From positions 1 through 64,000 of the forward strand of contig NZ_CP016288.1 of assembly GCF_001679785.1 (NCBI RefSeq): a DNA stretch of 64,000 nucleotides. The letters run 5' to 3'. A program made the position numbers and the translations under genes. The notes under the pieces were generated by a model. It saw only the letters and a program-made list of their open reading frames with translations. It made no database searches and was not told where the DNA came from. Positions 44,257 through 53,751 of this stretch are shown here, piece by piece. Numbering within the stretch: position 1 is the first letter of the stretch; every line of letters begins with the position of its first letter. This DNA is from Rhizobium leguminosarum (lineage in GTDB: Bacteria > Pseudomonadota > Alphaproteobacteria > Rhizobiales > Rhizobiaceae).

Positions 44257-44287
44257 CGTCGACACCTCCTACGAGAAGGTGTCGACG
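44257..44287 (+). terminator. Hairpin after the LysR gene
   Basis: CGTCGACACCT and AGGTGTCGACG form an 11-bp perfect stem with a 9-nt loop, followed by AATTTTC. It lies between the convergent ends of the LysR gene and the broken binding-protein gene, so it may stop transcription from either side. Confidence 0.45.
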
Positions 44288-44336
44288 AATTTTCAAAACA
44301 ACCTTGCCTCAATCCGCCAAGGGGTGCCAGGTACTC

Positions 44337-44351
44337 TCATTGGGAAAGAAT
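44337..44351 (-). pseudogene. Binding-protein gene, last codons
   Basis: After removing the IS3 element, the frame from 45593-45663 continues here as ...VSILSQ-stop. It is the true 3' end of the gene that starts at 50191. Confidence 0.6.
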
Positions 44352-44381
44352 TGGCCTGCTGCCGGTTTATCGGACACGAGG

Positions 44382-45242
44382 TTAAGCTAATCCCACCTTT
44401 GTTTCAAAGTCATTGGGGCTGAGATAGCCCAGTGTCGAGTGGCGACGCTTCGGGTTGTAGAAGCGCTCGATGTAATCGAACACATCGGCTCTGGCGTCAT
44501 TCCTCGTGCGATAAACCTTCCGTGCCGTTCTCTCCGTTTTCAGTGAGGAGAAGAAGCTCTCCATTGCAGCGTTGTCCCAGACATTTCCAGAGCGGCTCAT
44601 CGAGCAGGTGATGCCGTGATCTCCCATGAGGCGCTGGAACTGCTCGCTGGTATATTGGCTGCCCTGGTCGGAGTGATGCAGCAGAGCATCTGGTTTTCCT
44701 CGACGCCATATCGCCATGATCAGCGCATCTGTGACGAGTTGGGCTGTCATGTTGGCATTCATCGACCAGCCGACGACACGGCGTGAGAACAGGTCGATGA
44801 CGGCTGCGACATACAGCCAGCCTTCCGCGGTCCAGATATAGGTGAAGTCAGCCACCCATTTCTGGTTCGGACGGTCTGCCACGAACTGGCGGTCCAGCAC
44901 GTTAGGCATGATGACGGCACGGTCACCGGCATCCTTTGGCAAGCCACGCCGCCTCGGTCTTGCCCTGAGCGCATTCAAGCGCATCAGCCGCTCAATACGA
45001 TGGAGGCCACAGGATAACCCTTCCTCCAGCACATCGTGCCAGACCCGTCGGGCACCATAGGTGCGGTCGCTGGACTGGAAACTCTGCTTGATCCTTTCCA
45101 GCAGGACCTCGTCATGGCGTGCATGTTCGCTCGGAGAACGATTGAACCAGGCGTGGAAACCTGAACGAGAAACTCCCAGCGCTTCACAGAGCCATGCCAC
45201 CGGCCAGATCGAGCGGTGCTTTGCAACGAACGCGAACTTCAT
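44382..45242 (-). CDS. IS3-family transposase OrfB
   Basis: 286 residues, rve fold DDE: Asp in WVADFTYIWT, Asp in LHHSDQGSQY and Glu in NAAMESFFSSLKTE. It is normally made as an OrfAB fusion by -1 frameshift; an A6G slip motif is present at 45272-45278 in the overlap region. Appears intact. Confidence 0.9.
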   Translation of the reverse strand: MKFAFVAKHRSIWPVAWLCEALGVSRSGFHAWFNRSPSEHARHDEVLLERIKQSFQSSDRTYGARRVWHDVLEEGLSCGLHRIERLMRLNALRARPRRRGLPKDAGDRAVIMPNVLDRQFVADRPNQKWVADFTYIWTAEGWLYVAAVIDLFSRRVVGWSMNANMTAQLVTDALIMAIWRRGKPDALLHHSDQGSQYTSEQFQRLMGDHGITCSMSRSGNVWDNAAMESFFSSLKTERTARKVYRTRNDARADVFDYIERFYNPKRRHSTLGYLSPNDFETKVGLA

Positions 45243-45529
45243 ATCGCGTCCCTGGCAAAGTAGGCTGCGGCCTTTTTTAGGATATCGCGCTCTGCCTTCA
45301 GCTTTGCGACTTCACGACGGAGCCGCTCGATCTCAAGCTGCTCCGGCTTCATTTGCCCTTTTCCAGGAAAGGATTGGCTGGGATCGTCGCCGTATTCCCG
45401 AACCCATTTGCGCAACACATTCTCGTGGACATCAAGATCACGGGCAGCCTGCGCAACGGCAACCCCACGCTCCCTGACCAGCTTCACCGCCTCAAGCTTG
45501 TACTCGCGGCTGAATATTCGTCTTTGCAT
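45239..45529 (-). CDS. IS3-family OrfA
   Basis: 96 residues: HTH (FSREYKLEAVKLVRERGVAV, VHENVLRKWVREYG) and a C-terminal leucine-zipper-like coil (EIERLRREVAKLKAERDILK). Its end overlaps orfB by 4 nt. Confidence 0.9.
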   Translation of the reverse strand: MQRRIFSREYKLEAVKLVRERGVAVAQAARDLDVHENVLRKWVREYGDDPSQSFPGKGQMKPEQLEIERLRREVAKLKAERDILKKAAAYFARDAI

Positions 45530-45592
45530 TCATGCTCTCCGGTTTCAGGAGGAACACCTTAACCTCGTGTCCATGAAACCGGCAGCAGGCCA

Positions 45593-45671
45593 AATTGACA
45601 CGCAACGCTCAAGCGCTAGCTCATAGTTAGTGCGTCCGTCAGCTTGTGTCTGACCCCACCATTCATAGTTT
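45593..45671 (-). pseudogene. Binding-protein gene, C-terminal piece between two insertions
   Basis: Encodes YEWWGQTQADGRTNYELALE and RCVSI, continuing the QNY end of the piece at 49187. It sits between IS66-B (duplication CATAGTTT at 45664-45671) and IS3. W-W-x-x-T...NYELALERF-like ends are normal for periplasmic polyamine-type binding proteins. Confidence 0.75.
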
Positions 45672-45698
45672 GTATGCATCCGGCGAGGGCCGCAGCGC

Positions 45699-46006
45699 TT
45701 ATGATTTCGGCTGATCTGCCATGATGCGTTCGATCTTTTCCGGGTCACATTGCTCGTCGACGAGGAATTGCCGGACACCGCCCTCGCAGGTGCGGATATC
45801 TGCGATGAATTCCTTCAAGCTCTCGACGCCCCGTTCGGTGAAGGTCGTGATGCCCTCTTCGCTTCCGTCATAGGCATGGATCATCTGGTCATCTCGCCAT
45901 AATCGATGTTGTCCGAATTGCTGGCGACTTGCTGGATGAGTTCGAGGTTCTCGCCGATCAGCGAGGCGACGTATCCGATCGTGTAGACGTGCGTCGGGCG
46001 TGCCAT
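45699..46006 (-). pseudogene. IS66 accessory gene, split by a short insertion
   Basis: Frame one (46006-45881) gives MARPTHVYTIGYVASLIGEN to IDYGEMTR-stop; frame two (45884-45699) starts MIHAYDGSEEGITTFTERGV and ends IERIMADQPKS. Joined at GEM/IHAYDG they look like a single protein of about 100 residues; an 8-nt duplication (ATGACCAG beside ATGATCC) separates them. The start overlaps the tnpC stop. A gene here is seen in some rhizobial IS66 elements; function unknown. Confidence 0.6.
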
Positions 46007-46149
46007 CAGGCAGCGACCTGCCGGAAGTGGCCTGCGGCGGCCCAGTTCCAGGGCAAGAGTTCCGGTAGCCTTGAGACAGGAATGCCGGGCATGCGGGCGA
46101 GGACATCCGCCAACCAGGCCTGCGGATCGATGTCGTTCATCTTGGCGGT
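46005..46149 (-). pseudogene. tnpC: IS66-B TnpC, 3' part
   Basis: Reads TAKMNDIDPQAWLADVLARM to LLPWNWAAAGHFRQVAA-stop, the C-terminus of another IS66 transposase than that of IS66-A. It is interrupted at ACC GCC AAG ATG AAC by the RIT element, the homologous codon used in IS66-A. Confidence 0.9.
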
Positions 46150-47152
46150 TTATGCCGACCGGCGAACTATGCCGATTAATCAACGTTTTGCCAACGTTTC
46201 CGGCACCATAGCGGTCGCCTAGTCGGCATAGCTTAGGGTCTCTCCGTCGCAATTGACGCGAAGGAGAGGACACATGAACGCAACTGACTATTTGAATCGC
46301 AGCGCCCTATACCGGAAGCTGGTCTATGGTCCGCATCGGGAATTTGCGGGCGTTTACGCCGCCAAAATGTCGAACGAAGGTTTGGGTCGGCAATGCACGT
46401 GGCGCTCGCTGAGCCTGTTTCGGGATCTGATGGACTGGCATGTTGGCAATGGACATGCTCCGCAGGATTTGAGCGAGGTTCACGTCGACCGCTTTCTTGA
46501 GCATCGTTTCAAACACTGGAAGCCCGACTCGGGCGATCGATCGGCGCTCCGCCGCTTGCTTTTGGCGTTACGGGAGAAAGGCTTAATACCAGCCGCGCTT
46601 CCGATTCAGCGCAGTGAGCACGAGAAGATCGTCGATGTATTCGGGCAATATCTCTCGACTGAGAGAGGGCTCGCCGCCGCGACAGTGGGGAGCCACAAGC
46701 TTCTGTCGCTTCGATTTCTCCGGGAGGTGTGTCCTTTCGGCGCAGACGGGTTTGCAGCGCTCACCCCGGAGATCGTTATCGGTTATGTCGAGCGACATGC
46801 GCTCGACGGTTCCGCCGACAGTGGCAAAGCCATGTGCGGGGTTGTGCGTGCCTTCCTGCGCTATTTGCATCTGAAGGGCTTAATCTCGACGGCGCTGGCC
46901 GACTGTTTGCCGTCCATCCGCCGCTGGCGACTTGCCGGCCTTCCAACATTCCTGCCGCCGGAGAAGGTGCAAAAGGTTCTCGATGCCTGCGATCGGACGA
47001 CGGCAATGGGTCGTCGGGACTATGCGGTTCTGATGATCCTCGCCAAGCTCGGTTTGCGCGCCAGCGAAGTTGCCACCCTCAATCTTGACGATATCGACTG
47101 GCAGGCGGGCACGATCCTCGTACACGGAAAGGGACGGCGGCAAGCGACTATG
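46148..47152 (+). mobile_element. RIT element copy B, 5' remnant
   Basis: Begins with the RIT terminal repeat (46148-46175; one substitution relative to copy A), has a facing box near 46220, and contains the first two thirds of ritA from ATG 46274. It stops at the CTATG deletion joint. Terminal sequences and ritA are nearly identical to copy A at 28878-33652. Confidence 0.88.
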
Positions 47153-47284
47153 GCCGACGACAGTTTCGACGCACCATCGACGGCAAGAAGACTGTGCTTC
47201 CGCGCGGCAATGATGACTGGTTGGCCTGCATTCCCGATGCTCATCCCGGCTATATCAGCTGGGAGCGACATCAGGAGAACCTGA
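46274..47284 (+). pseudogene. ritA: ritA fragment joined to serine-recombinase DNA
   Basis: RitA codons run to GKGRRQATM (47150), then the frame passes into serine-recombinase DNA in a shifted frame (ADDSFDAPSTARRL) until a stop at 47284. The fragment retains the first Arg and Lys but lacks the HxxR and Tyr residues, so it is inactive. Junction homology CTATG at 47148-47152. Confidence 0.88.
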
Positions 47285-48508
47285 AGATTCTCAAGGCGAA
47301 CGGCCGTGGATTTGAAGCGGCACGAGCGTCAATCCCAAGGGAAGGCCCAGCGCTGCTGCAAGGCCGGGCCGTATGTGGGCAATGCGGCAGCCATCTTAGG
47401 GTTCGCTATGCGGCCCGGCGTGGTCAGCAGGAAGCCTGGTACATCTGCAATCGTGCCCGTATCTATCGTGGGGAGCCCATGTGTCAGTCGATCGCCGGGC
47501 CTCCCGTCGATGAAGCCATCGGCATGCTGATTGCTGAGCAAATGACGCCGGCGGCCGTCGAACTGGCGCTCGAAGTCCGCAAGGAGATCCAAGCCCGTCA
47601 TGAAGAAGCAGACCGGCTGCGCTGTCGCGCGATCGAACGCGCCCAAACGGAAGCCGATCTCGCCCAGCGCCGCTTCATGCTCGTCGATCCTAACAACCGC
47701 CTCGTCGCCGACACGCTCGAAGGTGAATGGAACGAGAAGCTTCGCATACTGGCCAATGCCCGCGAAGAGCGCGCACGTGGCCGAGAACACGATCAATTCA
47801 TCCTCGATAAAGCTGTCCACGAGCGGCTGGTCGCAATGACGGCGGACTTCAACAAGCTCTGGAAAGATCCGGATACCCCAAGCCGCGAACGCAAGCGATT
47901 GCTGGCCCACATCATTGCGGATGTCACTCTCTTAAAGCTGCCGGCGGAAGGAACCACCAAGCTTCACGTTCGCTTCAAGGGCGGCAAAATCCAGACGCTC
48001 ACCACCATGAACCCAAAATCCTCCGCCCAGCAGATCAAGACAAAGCCCAGTATCGTTGAATTGGTCGATAAGCTTCTCGATGATTACATTTATCCCGAGA
48101 TCGCCGATATTCTAAACGACCAAGGCCATCGCCCCGGTGGAACGGCACGTCGCGGCTGCCATAACGCCCGCTTTACACCTCTTAAAGTCGCCTATCTCAT
48201 CCACGAATATAAGCTGCGATCCCGATATGATCGACTGCGACAGCGGGGAATGCTGACAAGACAGGAAGCGGCAGTGCACCTCAAGATCAGCGAGCAAACC
48301 GTCGCCAGATGGGCCAAGTATGGGCTCATCACCAGACATGCCTACAACGGGCACTACAGCCTGTACGAAATCCCCAATGGAGACCTGCCGCAAAAGCAAT
48401 GCAGCCGATGGAATCCACTCGAAGATCGCGCTGCTGCGCACCGACAAATGCAAGCCGAGCCAAGAACATCAACTGGCGCGGAAGGAGGTGTAGTATGAAC
48501 GCCGATCG
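47148..48508 (+). pseudogene. Serine recombinase, C-terminal two thirds, copy B
   Basis: From about GRRQFRRTIDGKK to the stop at 48498, nearly identical to residues 260-705 of the recombinase at 21168-23285: zinc ribbon (CGQCGSHLRV), coil and HTH (LTRQEAAVHLKISEQTVARW). The catalytic domain is gone. The element ends at 48508 with GCCGATCG, the same outer end as in copy A. Confidence 0.9.
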
Positions 48509-48714
48509 TTCAAATAGAGCGACATGCCAATCCCGTCATGCCACAGGACCTTGATCAGATCGCCCCTACGACCTCGGAAGCAGAAGACCTCACCGCCATG
48601 AGGATCGCGGCCAAGGCCTTGCTGAACCTTCAGCGCCAGGCTGTTCATGCCGCAACGCATGTCCGTCACCCCGCCCGCGATCCATACCTTCACCCCGGCC
48701 GGAAAGGCGATCAT
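48509..48714 (-). pseudogene. tnpB: IS66-B TnpB, 5' part
   Basis: MIAFPAGVKVWIAGGVTDMR to LWHDGIGMSLYL, interrupted after CTCTATTTGAA by the serine-recombinase element, at the same codon (LY.K) as tnpB of IS66-A. The protein differs strongly from that of IS66-A. Confidence 0.9.
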
Positions 48715-49103
48715 GACGCATCCAGGACCGGCAATAGGCGGGCAAGGATGGTCGGATCAAGCGAAGCCGGGATCGTCAGGCGACGACCGTTCGGCAGGCC
48801 GATCTCGATCGTCTTGTTGTCTTCAGATCGTAGCGGTGCGGTCATCTCGGAAGATGCCGGCGGCGGCGGCGAAATCGCAAGCGGCACGAAACTTGTTGAC
48901 ACGGAAACGCTCAGAAGACCGCTTCGATATTCCCGACGCCAACGGGTCAACAATGACCGCGACAGTCCATATCGCCGCGCCGTCACTGAGCCCTGCCGAA
49001 AGCCCTGCAAGCTCTCCTCGACGATCCGAACCTTCTCTTCGTCCGACCAATCCCGTCGGCGACCAAGATCATCGGCGGACAAAACTTCAATGGGGGAAAT
49101 CAC
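48711..49103 (-). CDS. tnpA: IS66-B TnpA
   Basis: 130 residues from GTG 49103 (ISPIEVLSADDLGRRRDWSD). HTH: KVRIVEESLQGFRQGSVTAR and YGLSRSLLTRWRREYRSG. The C-terminal TIEIGLPNGRRLTIPASLDP is typical of IS66 TnpA. Stop overlaps tnpB by 4 nt. Intact. Confidence 0.88.
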   Translation of the reverse strand: MISPIEVLSADDLGRRRDWSDEEKVRIVEESLQGFRQGSVTARRYGLSRSLLTRWRREYRSGLLSVSVSTSFVPLAISPPPPASSEMTAPLRSEDNKTIEIGLPNGRRLTIPASLDPTILARLLPVLDAS

Positions 49104-49178
49104 TGTAGCGCATGACATAAGGCATGGACTTAAAGCCAATCAGCAAATCAGGGCAGACGGCCTTCGGCGGACGGATAC

Positions 49179-50191
49179 CATAGTTTTGCGGGATTTCTTT
49201 GCCTTTCCGCTCGGGCGCGCCCGGAAGGGCTTCAACCAGATCCTTTGACAGTAGGGCGAATGCGTCGCTATTTATTGGACCGTATGGAATTTCTGTGGAG
49301 AATGCCGCCTGGGGCTTCGCTTGGGAAATATAGGCCAGGAATTTAAAAGCATTCTCCTTGTTGGGTGCATCTTTCAGCACCACCCAGTAATCATATTGCA
49401 GTAAGGCTTGTTCCCAAGATAGGGCGAGTGGCGCTCCCTGCTTTTTTGCACTTATGATCCTACCATTGTAGGAAGCCGCCATATCGACCTCACCGCTCAC
49501 AAGGCTTTGAGGCGCGTCCGCGCCAGCGACCCACGGCCAACATTCGGTTTCATTTTTGTGATCTTCGCAAATGCGCGCTCCACGTCGAGAGGATAAAGCG
49601 CTTGAGGCGAAACACCGTCACCCAAGAGTGCTGTTTCTAACAGCCCCCCGTTTAACAGACTTTCACATTTCGGAAGGCCTCGTTTACCTGGATATGCATC
49701 AACGTTATAGAAATCTACCCAATTCCTTGGAGCATTCTCTTCAGAGAAGACCTTAGTGTTATAGGCTACGTTCAACGAGAATATAACAGCGCCGACCCCA
49801 TACTTGGACTTTAGATAATCGGGCATACATTCAGTGTATCTTTCCCGAAGAGGCTGTAGTCAATTTCTTCAGCTGCGGATTTATTGACCCAGGTAGGTAA
49901 CGAACCTCCATTTATCTCAGTTATGTCTGCGGCCGGTTGACCCAGTTTAACTGAAGCCAACATTTTGCCGTCGTCTTGCGGCACGACGACAACTTTGATC
50001 CCCGTGTCACGAGTGAACGGCTCAAAGAAGGCTTTGCGCTGAGCAGTCTCCCAAGCGCCACCTCCAGATGTAACAACGACCTCTCCAGTTCCTTTTAGGT
50101 TTTCAGGCACAGTTTGTGCCCAGGCGGATGTTGCCACTATTGACCAGCCCAGCGCGGTACTGATAGCGATGGCAAGTACTGATGTATTCAT
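49179..50191 (-). pseudogene. Periplasmic solute-binding protein of polyamine type, broken
   Basis: The ATG at 50191 (AAGGAGGAAG upstream) starts a Sec signal (MNTSVLAIAISTALG to AWAQ), then GEVVVTSGGGAWETAQRKAF, IKVVVVPQDDGKM, SKYGVGAVIFSLNVAYN and SYNGRIISAKKQGAPL, the pattern of PotD/spermidine-type binding proteins. There are frameshifts near 49815 and near 49525. IS66-B interrupts it after CCGCAAAACTATG; the rest is at 45593-45671 and 44337-44351. It once fed an ABC importer, of which no other gene remains here. Confidence 0.85.
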
Positions 50192-50407
50192 GCTTTCTTC
50201 CTCCTTGACTAAGGCTCCCACTCAAGCAGTGTAAGGGTACGCGCCTGTTTGGCAGAGCCGGACGCCTTAAGCGTACGTAGCTTCAGCCTTGAACCGTCAT
50301 TCCCCCTGAGTTCTGGACTGCCCAATAGGAAATCACGTTTCAAGCATTTGGGAAGCAGCTCTGACCGCTCTGGTTATTATTCTCACCATCTGTTTGGAGG
50401 TCCGAGA

Positions 50408-50915
50408 CTAGTAAGCGGGCGGCGTGATCGCGCTGAGGATTTCGCTCTGTCGGTCATCGACGTTGCGAAAGCGGTGAGGCAGCCGGCTATCGAAATAGTA
50501 TCCGTCACCCGGTTGCAGCACTCGTTTCTGGTCTCCAACCGTGACCTCCACCTTCCCCGATAGCACCATGCCAGCCTCCTGCGCGGCGTGTGAAAACTCC
50601 TCGCCTGTGTCAGCGCCGGGCGCATAGCGCTCGTGCAACATCAGCAACTGTCGGTTTGGATGATCCAGTCCGATGACCCTATATGAAATTGTATCGACCT
50701 TTCCAATCTCGGCCAGGTCAACAGACGCGTAGAACGGAGAGTATGGAAGGGTCGACTGCAAATCGGAGAAGAAGCCAGGCATTGTTGTGCCCAAGGCTTC
50801 GAGCACCGCGCTGAGCGTATCAATCGAGGGGCTCATCCGATCTCGTTCAATAAGGGAAATTGTTGAATGAGATATCCCTGAACGGGCAGCCAGTTGTGTT
50901 TCGGCGTGCAAATTT
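50408..50915 (-). CDS. XRE-cupin regulator, N-terminus truncated
   Basis: About 165 residues remain. The HTH is partial (TQLAARSGISHSTISLIERD) and is followed by a cupin domain (GKVEVTVGDQKRVLQPGDGY, FDSRLPHRFRN). This is the PuuR-like group that regulates polyamine or amino acid genes, which suits the binding-protein gene next to it. The first about 20 residues and the promoter were removed by the ISL3 element ending at 50916. Confidence 0.82.
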
Positions 50916-52016
50916 GGCTCTGACGCAGTTTTGATGGTGATGGATTTTATCCCGCGCCGATGACGCGGGCCTGGAGGAGGTCAATCTTTCCGCGGCCATA
51001 CATCTGGCGTTTCACAAGTTTGAGCTTGGTGATCTGCCCCTCCGTCTGGCCGTTCGACCATGGTGAAGTGATCGCGGCGCTGACGGCCGCACGGTCTTTG
51101 ACGATGCCGTTAGCGAAGGAGGCTATCAAACCTGTTCTGGCTCTCTCCAACCATGGATCGAGATCAGCGATGGATTTCTTGCGGATCATCGTCTGGAAGG
51201 CGGCGATCGCTTCCCGCACCTCAACGAGCAGCGGCACGCCGCCTTCAATCGCAGCAACCGTCACGGTCTCGGATTTGGAGAGATCGTCGCGACCGATGGT
51301 CATAAGACGCGCGATGGTCTTGGCCGACGGCGCTCGGTTCAAGTTGCCGTCATCGACCTTTTCCGCTTTTCGGCGGCGTGTGGCCCATTCGGTGACAACG
51401 CGAAGGCAGCCGCGGAACCCTTGGCTCTTGAGTTTCCGCCACAGCTCTGTCCCATTCCGATGTCCGGCCGCCCATTGAGCGTCAAGCCACGGCAGATGGA
51501 GTTCGAGCGAGTTCTCGCGGACGCGGAAAATATCCGACCGTTGACCACGCAACACGCATCGGACCAGGCCGCGACTGTACCCGGTCTGGCGCACGATCTC
51601 CTTGATTGCGGCCCCCGACTTGGCCAGATCGAGAATGGCGGCGTTGGTGTCTTCGCGGCGAAGATATCCCTCGTACTGGATGCGCTCGGCGGCAGTCAGC
51701 AGTTCGGGATTGATCGTGGCGGCTCCGATCGCGGTTCGGATCTGGCGCATGGATTTGCGCACCGCATCGAGGAATGCCCGGCTGGCATTCTCCATCAAGT
51801 GCCAGCGGTCAGCGACCTGGGTCGCCTGTGGCAATGCCTTGGCTGCAGCCGTCGCGTAACCACCGCCGCGGTCGCGGGCGATGATGCTGATCTGAGGTTG
51901 GTCCGAGAGCCAGGCCTGGGCCGTAGACGGCTCTCGATCTGGCAAGAGAGCAATGGTTTTGCGCCGTTCCAGATCGCAGATGATGGTCCCATAGCGTTGG
52001 TTACGTCGCCAAGCCC
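50916..52016 (-). mobile_element. ISL3-family element, truncated
   Basis: The end at 50916 reads GGCTCTGACGCAGTTTTG, consistent with an ISL3 terminal repeat. The other end is cut by the ISNCY element at 52017, removing the 5' part of the transposase gene. Confidence 0.75.
50947..52016 (-). pseudogene. ISL3-family transposase, N-terminus missing
   Basis: Asp residues in SIIARDRGGGYA and TQVADRWHLMEN, and Glu in WSNGQTEGQITKLKLVKRQM, form the ISL3 DDE core; an HTH lies in IKEIVRQTGYSRGLVRCVLR. The zinc-finger N-terminal half is absent. Confidence 0.85.
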
Positions 52017-53751
52017 TGTAGCGGCTATTTAGTAATGCGACAGTTGGGCCAGTTAGAGATGCGACAGTCTCGCCTCTCTACGCACTGGTCAATGCCAACG
52101 TCGGGAGCAAGGATGACGATCTTCAGCCTGGTCGAGACCATGAGCGGTCGGAGTCGTCATGTCCTTTATGATCACCATGTCGCAGAAAGAATTGCATCGC
52201 CTCGAAGTTATCCAGAAGATTCGTGACGAGCGCCTGAGCGTCGTCCAGGCCGCCGAACTGCTCGACCTCAGTCGAAGTCAGGTCCATCGGCTGCTGCAGG
52301 CTTATGACCGGAATGGTCCAGCCGGCCTTGTTTCCAAGAAGCGATCACAGCCGAGCAACCGGCGCCACAGCGAGGAGTTTCGCAATGCGGCGCTGGATCT
52401 GATCCGGGAGCGCTATCTGGATTTCGGTCCGACGCTGGCGCGCGAGAAGCTGATGGAACTGCATCAGATCTCGGTCGCCAAGGAGACGCTGCGGCAATGG
52501 ATGACCGAGGCCGGCATCTGGATCTCGCGGCGTGAGCGTAAGCAGCGGGTTTTCCAGCCGCGCGGCCGGCGCGACTGTTTCGGCGAACTCGTGCAGATCG
52601 ATGGATCGCATCACTGGTGGTTTGAGAACCGTGGTCCCAAATGCGCCCTGCTTGTCTATATCGATGACGCCACCGGCAAGTTGCTGCATCTGCGGTTCGC
52701 TGGGTCAGAGAACACGTTCGACTACCTGCATGCGACAAAGGCTTATCTGCAGCAATGGGGTAAACCTCTGGCCTTCTACAGCGACAAGCATGGTGTCTTT
52801 CGTTCGACCCATGCGTCGGAGAAAGACCGCACGAGCGGCCTGACGCAGTTTGGTCGTGCGCTTTATGAGCTGAACATCGACATCATCTGCGCCAATACTC
52901 CGCAGGCAAAGGGCCGTGTGGAACGCGCCAACCAGACGCTGCAGGACCGGCTGGTCAAGGAGATGCGGCTTCGCGGCATCGATACGATCGAGGCGGCCAA
53001 CGGCTATGCATCAGAATTCATTGCGGATTTCAATTCCCGTTTTGGCAAACCGCCACGCAATCCGAAGGACATGCACCGGCCGCTTGCCGCGCATGAGAAT
53101 CTCGATGGCGCCATGTGCCGCAAGGAAGTCCGCACACTGTCGCAGTCCCTGACGCTCCGTTACGACAAGGTCTTGTTCATTCTCGATCCGACGGAGCGGG
53201 CCAGAGGGCTGGCGGGAAAGAAGGTCGTTGTCTGCGACTACCCGGACGGCCGCCTCGAGATCATGCACGAGAGCTTCACCCTGCCCTACAGAACCTTCGA
53301 TACATTGCGGTCGGTCCACCGGGCAGAGGTTGTCGAGAACAAGCGTCTCGACGACATGCTTTCCGTCGTCGCCGAGCTGCAGGCTGGGCGGGAACAGCAG
53401 CGCAGTAAGAGCGGCCCTCGCCGCACCGGCCAGACGGATCATATGTTCGGTATTCCCGATGGCAGCCAGGGCAATGGTTATCAGAAGCGTGGCCGCAAGC
53501 CTGGCCGGCGGACGGACTTCATGAATGATCCGGAGGTCATCGCAAAAAGGCAGAAGGCGCTGGCGCGCATGGAGGCCGCGGAATGATCGCCTGCACTCAT
53601 AGTCTCAAAGCTAAAGCCGAAGGGTGTTCCTCACCCGCCCCCGCTCCTCCCTTGCAACCCGGTCCAGCCGGTCGGATCGGCGGCTAATCCGAAGCGCAAG
53701 TGTCGCGTTTCTAACCGGCTGACAGCGTCGCGCATCTAATCAGCTTTGACA
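52017..53751 (+). mobile_element. ISNCY-family insertion sequence
   Basis: 1735 bp. The ends TGTAGCGGCTATTTAG (52017) and TGTCAAAGCTGATTAG (complement, from 53751) are related, and each is followed by boxes of the form GTTAGA.A.GCGACA. The flanks do not show a duplication (AAGCCC versus GTTATA), so one neighbour has been lost or rearranged. Confidence 0.8.
52159..53586 (+). CDS. ISNCY-family transposase
   Basis: 475 residues, possibly from the ATG at 52177. HTH (LSVVQAAELLDLSRSQVHRL), rve-like DDE core with Asp in LVQIDGSHHWW, Asp in AFYSDKHGVF and Glu in AKGRVERANQTLQDRL, and a basic C-terminus (KRGRKPGRRTDF). It appears intact. Confidence 0.88.
   Translation: MSFMITMSQKELHRLEVIQKIRDERLSVVQAAELLDLSRSQVHRLLQAYDRNGPAGLVSKKRSQPSNRRHSEEFRNAALDLIRERYLDFGPTLAREKLMELHQISVAKETLRQWMTEAGIWISRRERKQRVFQPRGRRDCFGELVQIDGSHHWWFENRGPKCALLVYIDDATGKLLHLRFAGSENTFDYLHATKAYLQQWGKPLAFYSDKHGVFRSTHASEKDRTSGLTQFGRALYELNIDIICANTPQAKGRVERANQTLQDRLVKEMRLRGIDTIEAANGYASEFIADFNSRFGKPPRNPKDMHRPLAAHENLDGAMCRKEVRTLSQSLTLRYDKVLFILDPTERARGLAGKKVVVCDYPDGRLEIMHESFTLPYRTFDTLRSVHRAEVVENKRLDDMLSVVAELQAGREQQRSKSGPRRTGQTDHMFGIPDGSQGNGYQKRGRKPGRRTDFMNDPEVIAKRQKALARMEAAE

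Larger units (their letters stand above)
44352..45592 (-). mobile_element. IS3-family insertion sequence
   Basis: 1241 bp with imperfect terminal inverted repeats of about 36 bp (TGGCCTGCTGCCGGTTT..., then GGACACGAGGTTAAG) and the 3-bp duplication AAT (44349-44351, 45593-45595). It holds orfA and orfB on the minus strand. Inserted near the end of the binding-protein gene. Confidence 0.9.
45672..49178 (-). mobile_element. IS66-family element IS66-B with nested, partly deleted elements
   Basis: Ends GTATGCATCCGGCGAGGGCCG (45672 on, 17 of 21 matching) and GTATCCGTCCGCCGAAGG (complement, at 49178), flanked by the 8-bp duplication CATAGTTT (45664-45671, 49179-49186). Genes on the minus strand: tnpA and the 5' part of tnpB at the right, the tnpC 3' end and an accessory gene at the left. 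Between them are the right half of a serine-recombinase element and the beginning of a RIT element, fused by a deletion that also removed the rest of tnpB and tnpC. Confidence 0.9.

Noticed and set aside
46146..46260. Possible CRISPR-like repeat spacing from repeated ATGCCGA boxes
   Set aside because: The boxes are RIT terminal sites shared with the other copy; no regular spacer-repeat array.
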